In this document: positions 23,898 through 32,005 of the stretch, in pieces
How positions within the stretch are numbered: the stretch's first letter is position 1
Layout: every line of letters begins with the position of its first letter
DNA from: JAJRRS01 sp965230275
GTDB taxonomy: Bacteria > Planctomycetota > Phycisphaerae > Phycisphaerales > Phycisphaeraceae
Direction: 5' to 3'
DNA length: 64,000 nucleotides
Assembly: GCA_965230275.1 (NCBI GenBank)
Contig: CBDDKO010000002.1
Location: forward strand, 2,666,001 to 2,730,000
Translations under genes and position numbers: made by a program
The notes under the pieces: generated by a model
The model's database searches: none
Told to the model about the DNA's origin: nothing
Seen by the model: only the letters and a program-made list of their open reading frames with translations

Positions 23898-25579
23898 GTG
23901 TGATCGCGCTGATCCCCACGGATTTACAGACCTCCCGGCTGGGCCTGAGCGCCCGGCTGTCGGATGTGATCGGTGATGCGAACGTGTTGGAGCACACAGT
24001 CCGTCGGGCCGCGGCGGTGAAGCGCGTCGAGAAGATCGTGCTGATCCACCCGCCGGGCCAGGACCCGTTGTCACTGATTGATCAGGACAAACTCAAGCTA
24101 GGCAAGCCGGTCGTGCTGCACATGGACCCGGCCGGGCTGCGCGACGGGATGACCGACCGCTGGGTTGCCTCACGCAAATGGGCTCAGACGAACTGGCGCG
24201 GCGGCCTGGGCGGATCGACCAGCTACGACGAACTGTTGCCGCCGAGGCCACTGCTCGAAGCATTCACCGCACATAACGCTGAAGCGGCGCTCGTCGTGCG
24301 CTGCGACTGGTGCCTGTTTGATCCCGCGCTGGCCGACCGTCAGTTCGACCTGCTCTACCAGGACGTCGAGGCGATGAAGATGATCTTCACGCAAGCGCCG
24401 CCGGGCCTGTCGGGGATCGTGGTGAGCCGGCACATCCTAGAGCAGATATGCGAAAACCCGGCGGGGTTCGGTGACGTCCTATCGTACAGCCCGGTCAAGC
24501 CGCAGATCGACCCCATCGGGCGGGACGTGAACTGCTCGATCCCGGCGAGTGTGCGTGATACGGCTGAACGATTGATCTATGACACGCCGCGCAGCATCGA
24601 GATGATCCGAGGGATTGCGGAGCGATTAGGCGATGCGCTGCCGACCGCCGACGTGCAGCGGGTCACCGATGAATGTCGCGATTGGCGCGACGGGCGGAGC
24701 GATTGGCGGTACCGCTATCTGCCGCGCATGATCACGCTTGAACTCACGCCACGCCGAGACGTCAACGGCCCGGTCACGCCTCAGCACCACGTCACGTTCG
24801 ATCGGCCGGACCTCAACGTAGACCTCGCTAAACGGCTCGTCGAGCAGATCGGCGACGTTGCCAACGGCGGCGATGTGACGCTGCTGCTCGGCGGGTTGGG
24901 CGATGCGATGTTGCACCCGGACTGGACCGAGATCGTGACCGCGGCGCACGAAGCCGGCGTCTTCAGCGTCGGGATCGAGACGGACCTGTTGTGTGAGGAA
25001 AGCGAGTTGGCCCCGCTGCTGGACCTGCCGGTGGACCTGGTGGTCACACGGTTTAACGCCGACACGGCCGAGACCTACAAGCAGACGATGGGCGCGGACC
25101 GCTACAAGCGTGTGCTGGATAACACGCAATGGCTGTTCAACCAGCGCGTCCAGCGGGGCGAGGATGCACTGGCTTCGCGCGGCGCGATGCCCTGGCAGGT
25201 CCCGTCGATGGTCAAGACGGTTCAGACGTTGCCGGAACTGGAAGGCTTCTTCGATAAGTGGTCTCACTACATGGGTCAGGCGGTGCTCGCCCCGGCGTGT
25301 ACGGGGTGCGGCCTGATGCCGGCGATGAGTCCGGTGCCGATGACCCCGCCGGACCGGCGTGCGTGCCTGCAGCTGTCGCGCCGCATGACGATCCTCTCCG
25401 ACGGGACGGTCGCCCGCTGCGACCAGGATTGGCTCGCCCGCGCCCCGATCGGCGACACGCATACACAACTACTGATCGACATCTGGCGCGACTCGAAACA
25501 GCTTGCCGAGGCCCATGCCCAGCAGAGGTTCGGTGAGCTGACGATCTGCGGCGAATGCGTCGAGTGGCATCGGCCCTGA
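23894..25579 (+). CDS. SPASM-domain protein with degenerate radical-SAM core and N-terminal nucleotidyltransferase-like region
   Basis: 561 residues, overlapping the previous gene by 4 nt. Residues 1-270 resemble a sugar-nucleotidyltransferase-like fold (ALIPTDLQTSRLGLSARLSDVIGDANVLEHTVRRA). Residues about 275-480 follow the radical-SAM barrel pattern (MITLELTPR.., then LLLGGLGDAMLHPDWTEIV), but the CxxxCxxC cluster site reads RRDVNGPVT: all three Cys are replaced. The C-terminal SPASM cysteines are retained (ACTGCG, RACLQLSRRMTILSDGTVARCDQDW, TICGECVEW). It may keep an auxiliary cluster for binding rather than SAM chemistry. The architecture recalls spirochaete spiro-SPASM proteins. Its place between a Maf enzyme and nonulosonate genes points to surface glycosylation. 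Confidence 0.75.
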   Translation: MSVIALIPTDLQTSRLGLSARLSDVIGDANVLEHTVRRAAAVKRVEKIVLIHPPGQDPLSLIDQDKLKLGKPVVLHMDPAGLRDGMTDRWVASRKWAQTNWRGGLGGSTSYDELLPPRPLLEAFTAHNAEAALVVRCDWCLFDPALADRQFDLLYQDVEAMKMIFTQAPPGLSGIVVSRHILEQICENPAGFGDVLSYSPVKPQIDPIGRDVNCSIPASVRDTAERLIYDTPRSIEMIRGIAERLGDALPTADVQRVTDECRDWRDGRSDWRYRYLPRMITLELTPRRDVNGPVTPQHHVTFDRPDLNVDLAKRLVEQIGDVANGGDVTLLLGGLGDAMLHPDWTEIVTAAHEAGVFSVGIETDLLCEESELAPLLDLPVDLVVTRFNADTAETYKQTMGADRYKRVLDNTQWLFNQRVQRGEDALASRGAMPWQVPSMVKTVQTLPELEGFFDKWSHYMGQAVLAPACTGCGLMPAMSPVPMTPPDRRACLQLSRRMTILSDGTVARCDQDWLARAPIGDTHTQLLIDIWRDSKQLAEAHAQQRFGELTICGECVEWHRP

Positions 25580-25594
25580 GGTAGAATGACAGGC

Positions 25595-25750
25595 TTCACC
25601 ACAGAGTGCACAGAGAGCACAGAGTTCTTGCGTCATGTTTCAGACCAGTCAAGACACAGTCGGGAGACTAATGCTACATCATGGATTAGTCAGTATGAAG
25701 AGCGTTAAACCCGAAACATTCTCTATGTTCTCTGTGACCTCTGTGGTGAA
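25595..25750. repeat. MITE-like element with CACAGAG terminal inverted repeats
   Basis: The left end TTCACCACAGAGTGCACAGA (to 25624) and the right end 25719-25750 (ending CTCTGTGGTGAA) are inverted copies of about 30 nt around a 94-nt core without genes. The ends are module B of the repeats at 6898-6935 and 8127-8157. It fills the gap between the SPASM gene and the cytidylyltransferase gene. Confidence 0.75.
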
Positions 25751-25778
25751 TCTTCGATCTGTTTGAAAGTGGAATCAG

Positions 25779-26501
25779 ATGAACACACTCACCGTTATTC
25801 TGGCGCGGGCCGGCAGCAAGGGGCTGGTCGGCAAGAACGCGCTGACCGTTGCCGGCAGGCCTATGCTCGCCTGGACGATCGAACATGCCCAGGCGTCATC
25901 TCAAGCAGGTCGCGTCGTCCTCTCAACTGACGGCGAGCAGATGGCGCAGGTCGCGCAATCGATGGGCATAGAAGTGGTGATGCGTCCTGCTGAACTGGCC
26001 GACGACCACGCCACCGTCGATAGCGCCGCCCGCCACGCCGTCGAAGCGGTTGAGGCCAAGGCGGACACCTCGCTCGACATCGTCGTCATCCTCTACGGCA
26101 ACGTGCCCGTCCGCCCGGCCGACCTGACCGACCGCGCGATCGCCAAGCTGATCGACACCGGCTGCGACAGCGTGCAGAGCGTGTACCCCGTGCAGAAGAT
26201 GCACCCGTTCTGGATGAAGAAGCTCGGTGGGGACGGCGGCGATGAGCTACAGATGTATGAGCCGAACGAGGTCTACCGCAGGCAGGACCTGCCGCCGGTG
26301 TACATGCTTGACGGCGGGATTATCGTGGTCAAACGCAGCAGCCTGTTCACGCCTGCCGACGCCGGGCCGCACGGGTTCCTGGGTAAGGACCGCCGGGCCG
26401 TGGTCAATGAGCCGGGCGCAGTCGTTGATATCGACAGCGCGGTGGACCTGCGTGTAGCCGAGGCGGTGTTGACCCAGCGGCGAGAGAGTTCGGTCGCGTA
26501 A
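25779..26501 (+). CDS. acylneuraminate (nonulosonate) cytidylyltransferase
   Basis: 240 residues. The CMP-sialate synthetase family signature is present: LARAGSKGLVGKN (P-loop-like CTP site), STDGEQMAQVAQSMG, VMRPAELADDHATVDSAARH, the VYPVQKMHPFWMKK and YRRQDLPPVYMLDGGIIV blocks, and closing acidic VDIDSAVDLRVAE. It makes CMP-activated sialic, legionaminic or pseudaminic acid for surface glycosylation. The usual QPTSPLR block reads LYGNVPVRP, a variant seen in LegF/PseF-like enzymes. It lies two nt before the NeuC-like gene and downstream of the Maf/SPASM pair, from which it is separated by a repeat element. Confidence 0.9.
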   Translation: MNTLTVILARAGSKGLVGKNALTVAGRPMLAWTIEHAQASSQAGRVVLSTDGEQMAQVAQSMGIEVVMRPAELADDHATVDSAARHAVEAVEAKADTSLDIVVILYGNVPVRPADLTDRAIAKLIDTGCDSVQSVYPVQKMHPFWMKKLGGDGGDELQMYEPNEVYRRQDLPPVYMLDGGIIVVKRSSLFTPADAGPHGFLGKDRRAVVNEPGAVVDIDSAVDLRVAEAVLTQRRESSVA

Positions 26502-26503
26502 CG

Positions 26504-27595
26504 ATGCCAAGCAAGCGTAAAACCATCGCGGTGGTGACCGGCAGCCGGGCGGAGGCGGGGCTGCTGATGAGTACGATGCGCGCGATCGAAGCGCACAGCA
26601 GATTGACATTGCGTGTGATCGTTGCCGGTTCACACTTCGTGCAGGGCTCGTGGCGTGATATCAAGCAGGCCAGGTTGCCGATCGACGCGAAGGTACGGAT
26701 GCAGGTGAAGGGCAAGACAGGCAGGGACGCGGATACCGAGGCGCTTGGGCGCGGTGTTGTCGGGTTCGGCAAAGCGTTCGCCGAGACACGGCCGGATTAC
26801 GTCGTCGTGTTGGGCGACCGTGTCGAAGTATTGGCGGCGGCGACGGCGGCGACGACGTTCGGCGTGAGGCTGGCTCATATCCACGGCGGAGACCGGGCAG
26901 AAGGATTGGCTGACGAAGCGATCCGCCACGCGGTGAGCAAGCTGTCACAGCTACACTTTGCCGCAACACCGCTAAGCCGCAAGCGGCTGGTCCGTATGGG
27001 GGAGCCGGCAGATTTAGTGCATCTTGTCGGTTCGCCTGCGGTGGATGGGTTGTGTGATGTCGTGGCGTCGAAGGATGCACCCGAACTCATCGTCATGCAT
27101 CATCCTTCCGGGGGCCGCGGCAAGGATGACGACGAGGCGCGTGCGATGCGTGCGATCCTGTCGGCTACGCGCAGCTTCAGCCGAATCGTGATGATGCCGA
27201 ACCTCGACGCGGGCAGCGCCGGGATCAGGCGAGCGATCCGGGACGCGGGGATCACACCGATCGATCACATGCCCCGTGAGCGTTTCTTATCCATGCTCAA
27301 GGGCTGCCGGGCTATCGTGGGCAATTCTTCGGCCGGCCTGATCGAGGCGGCGGCCCTCCGTGTGGCGTGCGTCAACGTCGGCCCCAGGCAGAACGGCCGG
27401 GAGAAACCCGGCAACGTGATCGACTCCGCGACGAGCCGGCGTGCTGTCGCCGACTCACTTAAACAAGCCCTGCTACTTGACCTGCGCCGGCTCCGCCACC
27501 CCTACGGCGACGGCCAGGCCGGCGAGCGCATCGCCGACCTGCTCGCCAGGCTCGATAGCCGACACGTCCCGCTGCGCAAGCGCAACAGCTATTGA
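26504..27595 (+). CDS. NeuC-like UDP-N-acetylglucosamine 2-epimerase (hydrolysing)
   Basis: 363 residues. GT-B-like epimerase fold with GSRAEAGLL at the N-terminus (GRADYG in NeuC), VVLGDRVEVLAAATAAT, LAHIHGGDRAEGLADEAIRHAVSKLSQLHF and C-terminal IVGNSSAGLIEAAAL. NeuC-type enzymes convert UDP-GlcNAc (or UDP-diNAc-bacillosamine for LegG) to a free 2-epimer, the first step towards sialic or legionaminic acid. The gene starts two nt after the cytidylyltransferase stop. A 19-nt exact REP sequence (26970-26988) lies in frame, encoding PLSRKRL. The condensing enzyme NeuB is not in the window. Confidence 0.88.
   Translation: MPSKRKTIAVVTGSRAEAGLLMSTMRAIEAHSRLTLRVIVAGSHFVQGSWRDIKQARLPIDAKVRMQVKGKTGRDADTEALGRGVVGFGKAFAETRPDYVVVLGDRVEVLAAATAATTFGVRLAHIHGGDRAEGLADEAIRHAVSKLSQLHFAATPLSRKRLVRMGEPADLVHLVGSPAVDGLCDVVASKDAPELIVMHHPSGGRGKDDDEARAMRAILSATRSFSRIVMMPNLDAGSAGIRRAIRDAGITPIDHMPRERFLSMLKGCRAIVGNSSAGLIEAAALRVACVNVGPRQNGREKPGNVIDSATSRRAVADSLKQALLLDLRRLRHPYGDGQAGERIADLLARLDSRHVPLRKRNSY
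26970..26988. repeat. REP element inside the NeuC-like gene
   Basis: CGCTAAGCCGCAAGCGGCT is identical to the arm beside the RAYT gene. It is in frame and causes no obvious length change in the conserved epimerase region. Confidence 0.7.
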
Positions 27596-27732
27596 AGTTT
27601 CTTTCCGCCTTTCGGAACCCGCACCGAACCGGGCCGTCCAAACATTGGTAGTAAAACCAGGTTTGTTGTGCTGTGACACGCTGCGCCCGCAGTTGACGGG
27701 GGCGGTTATCTCTTTAACGAAAGGAGCCGGCG

Positions 27733-28914
27733 ATGCGATACGGATTCTTACTACTCTCGGCGTGTTTGCTGACCGTGATGGCGTTCCAGACCACTGCTTC
27801 GGCCGACCGTAAGATTGCACCGACCGTGACCGCCCCGGTCGCGTCCCACCCGACGGTCGATATCGCCATCCTGCTGGATACCAGCAACTCCATGGACGGG
27901 CTGATCGACCAGGCCAAGGGCCAGCTGTGGACCATCGTCAACGAGTTCGCCGCGGCGAAGCGTCACGGCCTGACGCCGGTGCTGCGTGTCGCGCTCTTTG
28001 AGTATGGCAACACCAACCTCCCGGCTCGGGAAGGCTACATTCGCCAGGTCGTGCCGCTGACCGATGACCTGGACACGCTGTCCGAAGCGCTGTTCGCCCT
28101 GACCACACGCGGCGGCGACGAATACTGTGGGCAGGTGATCGACGAGGCCATCAAGCGCCTGGACTGGTCCGCCGAGCCCAACGCTTACAAGGCGATCTTC
28201 ATCGCGGGCAACGAGCCGTTCACCCAGGGCCCGGTCAATTATGTTGACGCATGTCAGTACGCGATCCAGGCCGGCGTGACGGTCAACACGATCCACTGCG
28301 GCGACTACCAGGCCGGTATCGACGGGATGTGGTCGCACGGCGCGAAGCTCGCCGAGGGCAACTACCTGAACATCAATCAGGACAAGGCTGTCATCCACAT
28401 TGACGCCCCGCAGGACGCCGAGTTGATCGAGCTGAACATCAAGCTCAACGCCACATACCTCTGGTACGGTGAAGACGGCCGGGTCGCCGGCGCGCGCCAG
28501 TTGGCGCAAGACCAGAACGCCGGCAGCTACGGCCGGGGCAATACGGCCAAGCGTGTCGCGAGCAAATCTTCCAGCATCTACCGCAACACGAGCACCGACC
28601 TGGTGGATGCGCTCAGCGAAGAAGCGGTCGACCTTAATGACCTGGACGACGCGGACCTGCCGGAGGTCATGCGTGAGATGAATGAGGAAGAGCGCAAGGC
28701 TTATGTGGAAGAGCAGACGGCCAAGCGCGCCGAGATCCAGGCGAAGATTCAGGAGCTCATCGCCGAGCGAGACAAGTACGTGGCCTTGAAGCGCCGCGAG
28801 ATGGCCGAGGCCTCGGACGAGGTGACGCTCGGTGATGCCGTGGTATCGTCCGTCCGTCAGCAGCTGAACGATGCCGGTTTCGAGGTCAAACAGGAAGAAG
28901 CGCTGCCTGAATAG
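27733..28914 (+). CDS. secreted von Willebrand factor A domain protein
   Basis: 393 residues. AAAGGAG lies 8 nt upstream of the ATG, and the first 24 residues are a signal peptide. The VWA domain (about 40-230) has a full MIDAS: DTSNSM near residue 50, a Thr in LTTRGGDEYCG and an Asp further on (NYVDACQY). Residues about 300-393 form a Glu/Lys-rich coiled-coil region (EMNEEERKAYVEEQTAKRAEIQAKIQELIAERDKY). Such planctomycete proteins are periplasmic or surface adhesion/assembly factors; the partner is unknown. It stands alone, convergent with the HD-GYP gene, with 1 nt between the stops. Confidence 0.85.
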   Translation: MRYGFLLLSACLLTVMAFQTTASADRKIAPTVTAPVASHPTVDIAILLDTSNSMDGLIDQAKGQLWTIVNEFAAAKRHGLTPVLRVALFEYGNTNLPAREGYIRQVVPLTDDLDTLSEALFALTTRGGDEYCGQVIDEAIKRLDWSAEPNAYKAIFIAGNEPFTQGPVNYVDACQYAIQAGVTVNTIHCGDYQAGIDGMWSHGAKLAEGNYLNINQDKAVIHIDAPQDAELIELNIKLNATYLWYGEDGRVAGARQLAQDQNAGSYGRGNTAKRVASKSSSIYRNTSTDLVDALSEEAVDLNDLDDADLPEVMREMNEEERKAYVEEQTAKRAEIQAKIQELIAERDKYVALKRREMAEASDEVTLGDAVVSSVRQQLNDAGFEVKQEEALPE

Positions 28915-28915
28915 G

Positions 28916-30124
28916 TCAAGCGCTCAGCGCGGAGACGGCTTCGCTTGGCCTTGGCAGGACGCTGGGCCGTTCGAAGTTGTACTCACCGACATCAAACCCG
29001 TCGCACTGGCTGATGAACACGCGCGGCGACTGCTCGGCGAGGTTGAGCAGCGGGCCCAGTGTCAGGTCGTTACGTGTTAATGCGTCCGGGCCCGGGATGA
29101 TCTGCACGATCGGCCGGCAGGGTCGCTGAGGATGATGGTCGATGACCACGGCATAACGGCCGTCACTGAGCATGACCATCGAACCCGGCGCATACGGCGG
29201 GACCACCGCGAGCAGCGCATCCAGCACCTGTGGGTCATACCGATAGACCAATGGCGCTTCGAGCATGTTGCGTAGCGCCCAGACCGTGGGCTGGCTCGGC
29301 AGGTTCGGCGGGTAGCGCAGGCGATCGAACTGGTCTGCCACGGTCACAATCCGTGAGAACACGTGGATGCGCTTGTCGCGCATGACCGGGTAGCCCGAGC
29401 CGACAAAGCCCGAGCCGTCGAAGTGCTGATGGTGGTGGAGGATGGTCGAGGCGACGGTCGCGCTGACCTTGCCGTGCACCAGCCTGTAACCCAGCGCACA
29501 GTGTTCCTGCCATGCCGGGTCCGACTCGTCACCGCTTTGTTCGTACTTCTCTCGCACCGCCTCGGGCAGCAGCGTCATCCCGATGTCGTGGAGCATGGCC
29601 CCCATGCCGAGGTTGACGACCTCAGCCGCGCGTGCGGGGTCGACGTGCCGGCGCTCACGGACCAGATAGCCCTCCAGCTTCAGGCCCATCAGCAGGGAGA
29701 GGTATGTCACACTGGAGCTGTGGCGCATCAGGCCGTCGCTGGCCTCGTTGAGGTCGCCGAGGAACACCGCCGACTGCGGGTGGGTGATCAACTGCGTGAC
29801 CAGCTTGGAGATCGTCCGGGTGTAGAGGTTGTAGGGCAGCTTCGCGGAGGATTGTTTCTGTACGTCACCGAATGTCTTGGTGATCTGGCCGGCGACGACA
29901 GATTGGCTCTGGAACGTTTCCTGGTTCACCACGCTGCCGAGGAACGACAGGCTCGGGTACCCGACCCACAGCGTGCGGATCTTCAGTGCCGCCAGCTTGT
30001 TGATGGTTTCAGGTGTCAGGCGATACCCGACCCGCAGCAGCAGGCGCGACGGTGCCTCGGGCAGCTGCACGGGCAGCGCGAGCGTCATCCCGGGCTTTGC
30101 ATTTCGGGTTTCGATCTTAAGCAT
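28916..30124 (-). CDS. HD-GYP-type protein with altered GYP loop
   Basis: 402 residues. The N-terminal part matches the DUF3391-like region often attached to HD-GYP domains (PGMTLALPVQLPEAPSRLLLRVGYRLTPETINKL). The HD dyad is in GAMLHDIGM. The GYP loop is unusual: HHHQHFDGSGFVGSGYP, where the canonical order is HHExxDGxGYP, so the Glu is Gln and GSG(F/Y) is repeated. HD-GYP proteins hydrolyse cyclic-di-GMP; whether this one is active is uncertain. A C-terminal segment of about 100 residues (SMVMLSDGRYAVVIDHH..) is conserved-looking and extra. CCGTCATAACCC upstream (30224-30235, plus strand) also occurs upstream of the PilZ gene. Confidence 0.82.
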   Translation of the reverse strand: MLKIETRNAKPGMTLALPVQLPEAPSRLLLRVGYRLTPETINKLAALKIRTLWVGYPSLSFLGSVVNQETFQSQSVVAGQITKTFGDVQKQSSAKLPYNLYTRTISKLVTQLITHPQSAVFLGDLNEASDGLMRHSSSVTYLSLLMGLKLEGYLVRERRHVDPARAAEVVNLGMGAMLHDIGMTLLPEAVREKYEQSGDESDPAWQEHCALGYRLVHGKVSATVASTILHHHQHFDGSGFVGSGYPVMRDKRIHVFSRIVTVADQFDRLRYPPNLPSQPTVWALRNMLEAPLVYRYDPQVLDALLAVVPPYAPGSMVMLSDGRYAVVIDHHPQRPCRPIVQIIPGPDALTRNDLTLGPLLNLAEQSPRVFISQCDGFDVGEYNFERPSVLPRPSEAVSALSA

Positions 30125-30330
30125 CAGCCTCCCCTGCCGACTCCTGTATGTTTCTCGGCAAGGGGCGGGAACGGCTTGACGCCCCGGGTGACCTGTCCGG
30201 CGACATGGGCATCGGTTAAGGCCGTCATAACCCTTACAACCCGAAAGGTTGCCGGCTAACCGTCATAATCAATACACCTAGTCTTGCGTTTGTGATGCTG
30301 CTGCAGGTCAATCGGAATGTCGATATCCTC

Positions 30331-30336
30331 TATAAT
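30331..30336 (+). promoter_or_regulatory. -10 box of the PPOX-like gene
   Basis: A perfect TATAAT lies 42 nt before the ATG at 30378, with a weak GTCAAT-like -35 at 17-18 nt. AGGAGG (30366-30371) is an optimal SD, 6 nt from the ATG. Confidence 0.6.
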
Positions 30337-30377
30337 ACGGGCGGCGCGATCCACATACGGATGACAGGAGGTGTCTC

Positions 30378-30854
30378 ATGCCCAGCGATCAGGAAGTTCT
30401 TGAACTCGCCAGCCAGGTGATCAGCGAGGTGTTCGTAGGCGCGTTCACGACGGTGGACGCTAACGGCTCACCCTTTAGCCGGCTGATGGGCGCGGTCGCG
30501 GACGAGGACGGGCCCCACCGCCTGTACAGCCTCAGCGCGAAAGACACACGCAAGATCGAACAGATCGAAAAGAACCCGGCGGTGAGTTGGGTCTTCAGCG
30601 CCCCGCCCTACGACTCGACCGTCATGCTGCGAGGCCGATCACGCCGCGCCGAGACGCCCAACGTCCCCCAGCCGACCTGGGACCAGCTCGCCGACTGGGC
30701 CCGCCCATACGCCGCGAACGTGCTGACCGACGACTCGCATCACAGCTTCGCCGTGATCGTTTCCAATATCCATACGCTTGAGTTCTTGTGCCCCAAGATG
30801 GGGATCAAGTCGCCTTACACGATCCGGCTCGACAAGTTTGTCGATGAAGCGTGA
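30378..30854 (+). CDS. pyridoxamine 5'-phosphate oxidase-like FMN-binding split-barrel protein (general stress protein 26 type)
   Basis: 158 residues with an optimal SD. The split-barrel flavoprotein pattern is clear: AFTTVDANGSPFSRLMGAVADEDGP, LYSLSAKDTRKIEQIEKNPAVSWVFS, then the second barrel half. These small proteins bind FMN or a related cofactor and are often stress-linked; true pyridoxamine phosphate oxidase activity is not implied, since the PLP-binding C-terminal motif of PdxH is absent. It is monocistronic with its own promoter and convergent with the EamA transporter gene. Confidence 0.85.
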   Translation: MPSDQEVLELASQVISEVFVGAFTTVDANGSPFSRLMGAVADEDGPHRLYSLSAKDTRKIEQIEKNPAVSWVFSAPPYDSTVMLRGRSRRAETPNVPQPTWDQLADWARPYAANVLTDDSHHSFAVIVSNIHTLEFLCPKMGIKSPYTIRLDKFVDEA

Positions 30855-30859
30855 GCGAC

Positions 30860-31768
30860 CTACGCACGCTCCGTGACCGGCACGGGTTGCGTCGCCTTGG
30901 CCCCACGTTGAACCATCGCCACCGCCGACAGCACGCCGATCAGCGCGACCAGTTGCGCCGCGCTGATGTGTTCGTCATCGAACCAGCCCCAGGCCACTGC
31001 GCCTAGCGGGACGATGTAGGTCACCATCCCGGCGTAGAGCGGGCCGTGTGACTGGACCAGGCGGTAGAACCATACCGTGGCAACCCCGGTGCCGATGACC
31101 CCCAACCAGCACAGCGCCGCAAGCGATGGCACCAGCGTGTCACTGCCGACGTCTTTAATGCCTTCCACCCCGACGCCGATCGGCGTCAGTACGAAACTGG
31201 TCAAGACGAGGATCATAGCGGTCATGTATAGCGGCGGCATGTCAGAAAGATTGCGCTTAATAAAGGTGTTGCTGACGGCGTAGCTTGCCGGGACCATCAC
31301 GGCCAACACCAGGTCGCCCGCCGACACACCACGTAACCCACCGTCGCGGAACAGCATCGCCATGCAGACAAGACCAAGCAACACACCCGCGCTCTGCCGC
31401 ACGCTCGGCAGCACGCGCAGCATGGGGACGGAGGCGACGATTGTCAGCAGCGGCACAAGCACGACCATCATCCCGAAGAACGCACTCTCTTGGTGCTTGC
31501 CGATCAGGTAGGGCTGGATGACGTACGGGCTGATCGAACCGATGACCACCGGGACCATCAGCGCCAGCCATTGACGCCTGCTTGTCGTGTGCGGCCCGCC
31601 GCGTGTGGCTTTGTCTGCGATCACCCAGAAGAACGACAACACAACCGCGCCACCCAGCACGCGCCCCGCGGCGACACCGATGGGCCCGAACCCCGCAGAC
31701 GCCCACTTCATCAAGATGAAGTTGCTCCCCCATATCAGGCAGATCGCGATGAACATCACATGATGCAT
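30860..31768 (-). CDS. EamA/DMT-family transporter
   Basis: 302 residues with about ten hydrophobic helices in two EamA repeats. The first repeat starts MHHVMFIAICLIWGSNFILMKWA (the WGSNF motif typical of the family), and the second contains YAVSNTFIKRNLS. The C-terminus has GAVAWGWFDDEHISAAQLVALIGVLSAV, also a family hallmark. It probably exports a metabolite such as an amino acid or nucleotide derivative across the inner membrane; the substrate cannot be inferred. It is divergent from hemC, with 237 nt between starts. Confidence 0.88.
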   Translation of the reverse strand: MHHVMFIAICLIWGSNFILMKWASAGFGPIGVAAGRVLGGAVVLSFFWVIADKATRGGPHTTSRRQWLALMVPVVIGSISPYVIQPYLIGKHQESAFFGMMVVLVPLLTIVASVPMLRVLPSVRQSAGVLLGLVCMAMLFRDGGLRGVSAGDLVLAVMVPASYAVSNTFIKRNLSDMPPLYMTAMILVLTSFVLTPIGVGVEGIKDVGSDTLVPSLAALCWLGVIGTGVATVWFYRLVQSHGPLYAGMVTYIVPLGAVAWGWFDDEHISAAQLVALIGVLSAVAMVQRGAKATQPVPVTERA

Positions 31769-31974
31769 AGGCTGTTGGTGTCCAAGTTGTATCGGGCGGC
31801 CTACCGCCGCTATCAGATCGCGCGATTACTGTCAAGCGGTTTGATCCGTGTTTCCCGGTGTTTTTAACACAAGACGGTGCGCGGCCCAATGGTATGCCAT
31901 GCCCGAATGCGACGTCACGGAGCGTCGTCAAAATTTTTCACAAAGTCGGCTCGCACAAGCCGGATGTTTCACGC

Positions 31975-31980
31975 TATATT
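31975..31980 (+). promoter_or_regulatory. -10 box of hemC
   Basis: TATATT lies 26 nt upstream of the TTG at 32006. Its position makes the ATG at 31964 unlikely to be the start, because it would lie upstream of transcription. The -35 is weak. Confidence 0.4.
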
Positions 31981-32005
31981 AGCCGCTTGGTGGGAGCACA
32001 CGGAA

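Noticed and set aside
30125..30377. Riboswitch upstream of the PPOX-like gene
   Set aside because: Only a normal promoter and SD were seen; transcription should start about 35 nt before the ATG, too short for an aptamer.
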